Positions 51,154 to 55,734 of a DNA stretch of 55,734 bases are shown here, one piece after another. The notes below the pieces were generated by a model that did not search any database, had not been told where the DNA came from, and worked only from the letters and a program-made list of their open reading frames with translations. Numbering within the stretch: the first letter of the stretch is position 1; every line of letters begins with the position of its first letter. Source of the stretch: Candidatus Sulfotelmatobacter sp. (GTDB lineage: Bacteria; Acidobacteriota; Terriglobia; Terriglobales; Acidobacteriaceae); NCBI GenBank assembly GCA_017883385.1, contig JADGNQ010000023.1:1-55734 (forward strand), read 5' to 3'. A program made the translations under genes and the position numbers.

Positions 51154-52113
51154 ATGCTTTCCCGGGTCGCGGACAGTTTGTATTGGATGAGCCGCTACCT
51201 GGAGCGCGCCGAGCACACGGCGCGTCTGATCGACGTGGACTTGCAACTCCGGCTGGATCAATCGCCGGAATCGGGCGCCGGGCGCTGGCTGCGTCTGCTG
51301 CAGGCGTCGCAGGTGCCGGCACCGGAAGATGGCAAGATTGAAGCGGCCATGCTCACGCATGTCCTGACGCTTGAGAGAACGAATCCGTCGTCGATTCTTT
51401 CCTGCGTGGCTGCGGCACGTGAGAACTTGCGGCAGGTGCGCGAGCAGTGCAGCACAGAAATGTGGGAGCAGCTCAATCGGCTGTATCTGCAGGTCAACAG
51501 CACGACAGCGAGCGAGGCGTGGCTGCTGCATTCGTATGTTTTTTTTCGCGCGGTGCAGGAGGGCGCACACCTGTTCCAGGGCGTCACAGACTCTACCATG
51601 TCGCATGGCGAGGGATGGCAGTATATCCAACTCGGGCGATTTGTGGAGCGCACCGAGGCGCTGGCCAGGCTGATTGGCACGCACTTCGGGCAGCTGGCGC
51701 ATCCGCTGGATCAGGCGGTGGAGAGCGAAGAGTATCTGGAGTGGGTGGGACTGCTGAAGTCGTGCGCGGCGTTTGAAGCCTACTGCAAAACGTACACAGC
51801 GGAACTGAGGCCGCTGCGAGTGGCAGAGTTTCTGCTGCTGAATCCCGAGTTCCCACATTCGGTGCGCTTCTCCGTCGACCGCGTGCATGCCGCGCTGATT
51901 GCCATTGGAGAATTGACGGAACGCAAGGCCGAGCAACCCGTGCGCCTGGCAGGACGGCTGTGCGCGACACTGAGCTTCAGCCAGATCGAGGAGATCATGG
52001 CGTCGGGTGCGACCGGCTACGTGGACAGCGTGCGCTGGCAATGCGCACAGGCGCATACCGCGATCCAGCAAGTTTACTTTGACTATTCGGTGGAGTCGGC
52101 GCTGGTCTCATAA
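51154..52113 (+). CDS. Alpha-E domain protein (DUF403)
   Basis: 319 aa, all helical: MLSRVADSLYWMSRYLERAEHTARLIDVDL is the standard start (residues 1-30), with FIQLGRFVERTEALARL-like helix (here YIQLGRFVERTEALARLIG) and CAQAHTAIQQVYFDY at the end. The family always neighbours permuted ATP-grasp and transglutaminase genes and its activity is unknown. The ATG at 51154 is set by GCGGAGG 9 nt upstream; the ATG at 51130 is weaker. Confidence 0.92.
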   Translation: MLSRVADSLYWMSRYLERAEHTARLIDVDLQLRLDQSPESGAGRWLRLLQASQVPAPEDGKIEAAMLTHVLTLERTNPSSILSCVAAARENLRQVREQCSTEMWEQLNRLYLQVNSTTASEAWLLHSYVFFRAVQEGAHLFQGVTDSTMSHGEGWQYIQLGRFVERTEALARLIGTHFGQLAHPLDQAVESEEYLEWVGLLKSCAAFEAYCKTYTAELRPLRVAEFLLLNPEFPHSVRFSVDRVHAALIAIGELTERKAEQPVRLAGRLCATLSFSQIEEIMASGATGYVDSVRWQCAQAHTAIQQVYFDYSVESALVS

Positions 52114-52117
52114 GGAG

Positions 52118-52220
52118 ATTGAGTAATTGGGAAATTTGGTAATTGAGTAAGTTAGAACCGGGTCCGGTGTGCTTTGCCGTTTCGCAATTACCCAATTACT
52201 CAATTACCAAATTACTCAAT
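52118..52220. repeat. Long inverted word repeat (TAATTGAGTAATTGG type)
   Basis: ATTGAGTAATTGGGAAATTT and GGTAATTGAGTAA on the left (52118-52150) face TTACCCAATTACTCAATT and ACCAAATTACTCAAT on the right (52188-52220), about 33 bp per arm with a few differences. AT-rich, unlike the surroundings. Confidence 0.8.
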
Positions 52221-52254
52221 TCTCACTAATTCAATTCGAGCCGAGGAAGAACTC

Positions 52255-53208
52255 TTGATCTATTCCGTCCGCCATACGACGACATTTCGCTACGAGCCCG
52301 CGGTGCGCGAGAGCGTGATGGAAGTCCGCCTGCAGCCGCGCAGCGACGGGGAACAGCGCTGTCTGAGCTTCGCGCTCGACGTCGATCCGGCGGCGAACAT
52401 CATGCAGTACCGCGATTTCACGGGGAACACGGTCCATCATTTCGACATCGCGGGAAGCTACAAGCAGGTGAAGGTCACGGCGCAGTCAGCCGTGGAAGTA
52501 CAATCCGTGCCGGCGCCGCGAACGTCCGACAGCGGCGACTGGGCTGACCTGGACGCGCTGGTCGCGGCCAACGATCATTGGGAAATGCTTCTGCCCAGCC
52601 ACTTCGCGCATTCCAGCGAACCGCTGGAACGACTCGCGAAGGAGTTGAAGTGCGAGCGCCGCGGAAATCCGCTCGTGCTGCTCACCGAGATCAACGAGTC
52701 GATTTACACGATGTTTGCGTATGTAAAGAACAGCACCAAGGTGGATTCTCCGATTGAGGAGGCGCTGCAGGCGCGGCAGGGCGTTTGCCAAGACTTCGCT
52801 CACATCATGATCGCGTTGGTGCGTCCGCTGAAGATTCCGTGCCGCTACGTCAGCGGATACATGTTTCACCGCGACGAAGACGAAAACGACCGGTCGCTTG
52901 AGGGCGCGTCGCATGCTTGGGTGGAGGCGCTGGTGCCGGGCTGGGGCTGGGTGGCGTTCGATCCCACCAACAATCTGGTTGGAGGCGACCGCCACATCCG
53001 GGTCGCCATTGGCCGCGACTATGCGGACGTTCCTCCGACTCGCGGCGTGTACAAGGGCGAGGCGCAGAGCGAGCTGAGCGTCGCGGTAACGGTGAGTCCC
53101 GCGGATAACGTCGCCCCGGAACCGATCACGCCGAGCTTCGTGGTGCGGTCGAGACCAGTGCTGGTAAGGGCCGCGGCGCGGTCGGAGCAGGAACAGCAGC
53201 AGCAGTAG
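52255..53208 (+). CDS. Transglutaminase-like cysteine peptidase
   Basis: 317 aa. Bacterial transglutaminase N-terminal region (YSVRHTTTFRYEPAVRESVMEV), then the catalytic triad: Cys in ARQGVCQDFAHIM, His in GASHAWVEAL, Asp in WVAFDPTNN. Such proteins are predicted peptidases or amide transferases working with ATP-grasp and alpha-E partners. The TTG at 52255 has GAGGAAG 7 nt upstream and is preferred over the frame that runs back into the inverted repeat. Confidence 0.92.
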   Translation: MIYSVRHTTTFRYEPAVRESVMEVRLQPRSDGEQRCLSFALDVDPAANIMQYRDFTGNTVHHFDIAGSYKQVKVTAQSAVEVQSVPAPRTSDSGDWADLDALVAANDHWEMLLPSHFAHSSEPLERLAKELKCERRGNPLVLLTEINESIYTMFAYVKNSTKVDSPIEEALQARQGVCQDFAHIMIALVRPLKIPCRYVSGYMFHRDEDENDRSLEGASHAWVEALVPGWGWVAFDPTNNLVGGDRHIRVAIGRDYADVPPTRGVYKGEAQSELSVAVTVSPADNVAPEPITPSFVVRSRPVLVRAAARSEQEQQQQ

Positions 53209-53455
53209 GGACTCCGGTCAGTTCCTAAGCAATCTATCATCCTGAGCGAAGTTTTCGTTCGCGAACACGGACGAAAACGCAGTCGAATTATCCCTCGATG
53301 GTTGCTCTACTCTGGTGTCTCAAGGCGTTTCCAGGTCGGCGCGGAATGTGAACGCCTTTCCGTGGTTCCAATCTGTGTACACGACTAGGGATCCTACGAC
53401 TCCGCGAGTGGTTCGCTTCGCGTACCACTCGCTCCGCTCAGGATGACAGGTCCGC

Positions 53456-55309
53456 TCAATGCGCCTTTGCCTGCAAGGCATCCAACCGCTGCTGGGCTTC
53501 CGTCATGCCGGGAGCCAGTTGGAGCGCCGCTGCGTAGGCGCTGGCGGCACCCTGGGTTTGTCCTTTGTCTTCCAGCGCGCGGCCTAGCCAAAAATCGGCC
53601 TGCGCCAGGGGCGCGATCTGGGCGGCACGAGACAGATCAGCCACCGCAGCCTCGAGATTCTTCTGACGGTACTCCGCGATCCCGCGGCCCAGAAGACTGT
53701 TCTGCTTGTCGGGATTGATCTGCAGCGCGGCGGTGAATTGCTCGATGGCCGCTTGCGGATCGCTTTCCAGCAGCAGGAATCCCAGGTTGCTGTGAGTCTG
53801 CGCGGCCTCGGTTGCGTCGGAGCTGTACTTGAGCGCCAGTTCGTATTCGCGCCGGGCGGCGTCGGGATGGTTCTGCTGTTGCTGCAGGACGCCGAGATTG
53901 TAGTGCACAGTGGAAAGCTGCGGGACGAGCTCCGCCGCGGCCTCAAAGTGCGGCTGGGCCAGGTCTGGACGTCCCATTTCCATGAGCGCGGTGCCGAGAT
54001 TGTCCTCGGCAATGCCGTTGTGACTGGTCACCGCGAGCGCGTGCGAGAAGAGCGTGTAGCTGTTGTGCCAGTAATTGATTTGCAGAAACGCCATCGACGC
54101 ATAGACGACCAGCACCGCTGCCGCGATCGTCGCCTGGGCAAAGCGGGAGAGCTTCAGCTGCGCAAACAATTCGGCGCAACCCCAGACCGCCATGACGAAG
54201 AGCCCCACGAACGGGAGGTAGGCGTAACGGTCGGCCATCGCCTGGCGTCCGACCTGCACGACGCCAATCATCGGAATCATGGCCACCACGTACCAGAGCC
54301 ATCCCGCAAGCAGATAGCGGTGACGCTCGCGGTAGCGCCAAGCCAGAATAGTAATGATTAAGAGCAGCAGCGCTGCGGCCAGCACCTTCCACGCCGCCAA
54401 CGAGCCTTCGGGATGCGGATAGAACACCGCCAGACCGGTGGGCCACACGCCTTGACCGAGATATGCCGCGTAGGAGTACATCGCGTTCGCGAGGCGCTGA
54501 CCGACCGGCAGCAAGTCTGTGCTTCCCAGCGCGCCGCCGCTGCGCTGCGCGTAGAGCGTGATCCACGAGCTGGCTGCAGACAGGGCGAACAGCGGGATCT
54601 TCTCCGCCACCAGCTTGAAAAATGACGGGCGAGTACCCGGCGCCTCCGACTCAGCAGCGAGACGATGCAGTGGCCAGTAGTCCCACACCAGGAGCAGGAG
54701 GGGCAGAGTGACAACCATCGGCTTGGCTGCGAGACCCAATGCGAAGAGCACCGCGACCACGGCATACCGCGCAAAGTTTCTATTGCGGGCGTACCATCCA
54801 TAGGCGGCAAGAGCCAGCAACAGGAAGAGCATCGACAGAAGCGACTTGCGTTCTGCCACCCAAGCCACGCACTCCACATTCAACGGATGGACCGCAAACA
54901 GGGCAGCGACGACCGCGCTGCGAACCACTTGCCCGGTAGCCCGTCGCAGAACGAAGAACAGCAGCACCACGTTGAACGCGTGCAGCACAACGCTGACCAC
55001 ATGATGTCCCCGGGGATTGACGCCAAAGAACTGCACGTCGGCCATGTGCGAAATCCAGGTCAGCGGATGCCAGTTGGCCTCGATCGTGGCAATGCACGAC
55101 CAGGCGATGTTGTGCCACGACAGTCCCTGCAGAACGTGGGCATTCGCGGTTACATATGCCGGGTCGTCGTAGTTGACGAAGGCACTGGTGAACGTGGGGA
55201 AATAGAGAATCAGCGTGGCCACAAAGAGCGCGCACGACAGCAGGAGTGGCGAATGCCAGGCCGGCGGAGCGGCCGCCCGGTTTGGTGAAACCGAGGACGG
55301 GGAAATCAC
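53456..55309 (-). CDS. Multi-pass membrane protein with C-terminal TPRs (TMTC/GT-C-like)
   Basis: 617 aa. About 10-11 membrane helices in the first 400 residues (LLSCALFVATLILYF first) with FVNYDDPAYVTANAHVLQG, WHPLTWISHMADVQFFGVNPRGHH, HPLNVECVAWVAERKSLLSM: acidic loop and His pattern of GT-C transferases of the PMT/TMTC type. The last 200 residues are TPRs (FEAAAELVPQLSTVHYNLGVL, YELALKYSSDATEAAQTHSNLG). Protein O-glycosylation is a fair inference, not shown. Start ATG/GTG near 55309; C-terminus normal. Confidence 0.85.
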   Translation of the reverse strand: MISPSSVSPNRAAAPPAWHSPLLLSCALFVATLILYFPTFTSAFVNYDDPAYVTANAHVLQGLSWHNIAWSCIATIEANWHPLTWISHMADVQFFGVNPRGHHVVSVVLHAFNVVLLFFVLRRATGQVVRSAVVAALFAVHPLNVECVAWVAERKSLLSMLFLLLALAAYGWYARNRNFARYAVVAVLFALGLAAKPMVVTLPLLLLVWDYWPLHRLAAESEAPGTRPSFFKLVAEKIPLFALSAASSWITLYAQRSGGALGSTDLLPVGQRLANAMYSYAAYLGQGVWPTGLAVFYPHPEGSLAAWKVLAAALLLLIITILAWRYRERHRYLLAGWLWYVVAMIPMIGVVQVGRQAMADRYAYLPFVGLFVMAVWGCAELFAQLKLSRFAQATIAAAVLVVYASMAFLQINYWHNSYTLFSHALAVTSHNGIAEDNLGTALMEMGRPDLAQPHFEAAAELVPQLSTVHYNLGVLQQQQNHPDAARREYELALKYSSDATEAAQTHSNLGFLLLESDPQAAIEQFTAALQINPDKQNSLLGRGIAEYRQKNLEAAVADLSRAAQIAPLAQADFWLGRALEDKGQTQGAASAYAAALQLAPGMTEAQQRLDALQAKAH

Positions 55310-55642
55310 GGCGCCGGCTCAAATTTGCGGTTGGCGGCGCCAGGGGATTGTTGGTGCATCTTCAAAGTAGCCGTAACATAGCTGATCGCCCCACCGAAGT
55401 AAATAAGGATTCAGCGGCGCGGACCCTGGACCCTTGCTCAAGATTAAGTTCTCATCCATACGTTGGTCCATCTGCGATCAATGCGCGAGGCCACTTGCTA
55501 GTTGCCGGTCAAACACGTAGGCGGACCCGGCTAACGACGGCCCATCCGGAACTGGTGGAGCCGGGCTCAGTTTAGTGAGATGGGCGGGAAAATCCGAAGC
55601 CAACAGCTTCCCTGATAAAATAAAAACGAAACTAGTGGGCGC
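55310..55642. other. Gene-free stretch before the tRNA
   Basis: 333 bp with no supported gene and no member of the repeat families noticed. A 109-aa open frame here lacks features. A tRNA promoter is expected near 55590-55635 (GATAAAATAAAAACG is AT-rich). Confidence 0.4.
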
Positions 55643-55732
55643 GGAGAGATGGCCGAGTGGCTGAAGGCGCGCGCCTCGAAAGCGTGTATACCTTTACGGG
55701 TATCGGGGGTTCGAATCCCTCTCTCTCCGCCA
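55643..55732 (+). tRNA. tRNA-Ser (anticodon CGA)
   Basis: Acceptor GGAGAGA pairs with TCTCTCC, discriminator G, and CCA is encoded. The D arm has GGCCGAGTGGCTGAAGG, the anticodon loop is CTCGAAA (CGA, reads TCG), a long variable arm follows (TATACC...GGTATC), then GGTTCGAATCC in the T arm. The 90-nt length and long variable arm are typical of class II serine tRNA. Confidence 0.96.
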
Positions 55733-55734
55733 GT

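Noticed and set aside
55643..55732. tRNA-Sec to match the TGA gene
   Set aside because: The anticodon is CGA and the acceptor stem is 7 bp, so it is an ordinary serine tRNA.

Overview
The window is high-GC bacterial DNA. Its gene content points to an acidobacterium of the Terriglobia type (inference). Supporting signs are a GloVer-repeat surface protein, an ECF sigma/RskA-like pair, a Kelch protein, a fused beta-lactamase/NamZ protein, and many intergenic short palindromes and word-like repeats. No transposase, phage gene or CRISPR array was found. The left edge cuts an aspartic protease gene, and the right edge carries a complete tRNA-Ser(CGA).

Layout. 0-10.6 kb: retropepsin-like protease, DCC redox protein, acetyl-CoA synthetase behind a CRP-type palindrome, a secreted CE15-like esterase, a secreted phosphatase, ECF sigma plus anti-sigma, a VOC protein, and a Kelch protein. 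10.7-13.8 kb: rpsO-pnp, with a long Gly/Arg tail on PNPase. 14.1-16.4 kb: a DUF262 + HEPN-like gene pair that looks like an accessory defence or conflict module, bounded by repeats. 16.4-22.4 kb: a repeat-dense stretch with small hypotheticals, DUF4256, a RibD-like reductase, a truncated alpha/beta hydrolase and a zinc-ribbon/Sel1 protein. 22.6-32 kb: cell-wall genes (murA, murQ, a serine hydrolase, and a serine hydrolase-NamZ fusion), consistent with recovery of MurNAc from peptidoglycan. 32-36.7 kb: small envelope proteins (DUF983, slipin, SPOR) and an ArsR regulator. 36.9-40.7 kb: TolC, TPR and HlyD-type adaptor genes without an inner-membrane pump. 40.8-47.6 kb: queF, higBA, MFS transporter, GT2, an interrupted membrane-protein gene, and RsbV/RsbW-like regulators. 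47.6-49.5 kb: an Ntn-type hydrolase followed by an ArsC/Spx-like gene with an in-frame TGA at the first redox Cys. 49.5-53.2 kb: permuted ATP-grasp, alpha-E and transglutaminase genes. 53.4-55.3 kb: a TMTC-like membrane/TPR protein.

Three signals stand out. (1) The ArsC-like gene at 49093-49458 has TGA in place of the first Cys of its CxxC, followed by a small hairpin whose loop contains AGGTCC; this is a selenoprotein candidate. (2) At least two families of short hairpin elements keep their base pairing while the stem sequence changes. Copies lie in frame inside four protein genes (DCC protein, serine hydrolase, serine hydrolase-NamZ fusion, GT2), so they behave like protein-invading palindromic elements. 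(3) Several genes have a TANNNT box exactly 6 nt before the start codon and no ribosome binding site (higB, queF, RibD-like reductase, DUF983, a secreted hypothetical), which suggests leaderless mRNAs. All functional statements are from reading the sequence; no database search was run.
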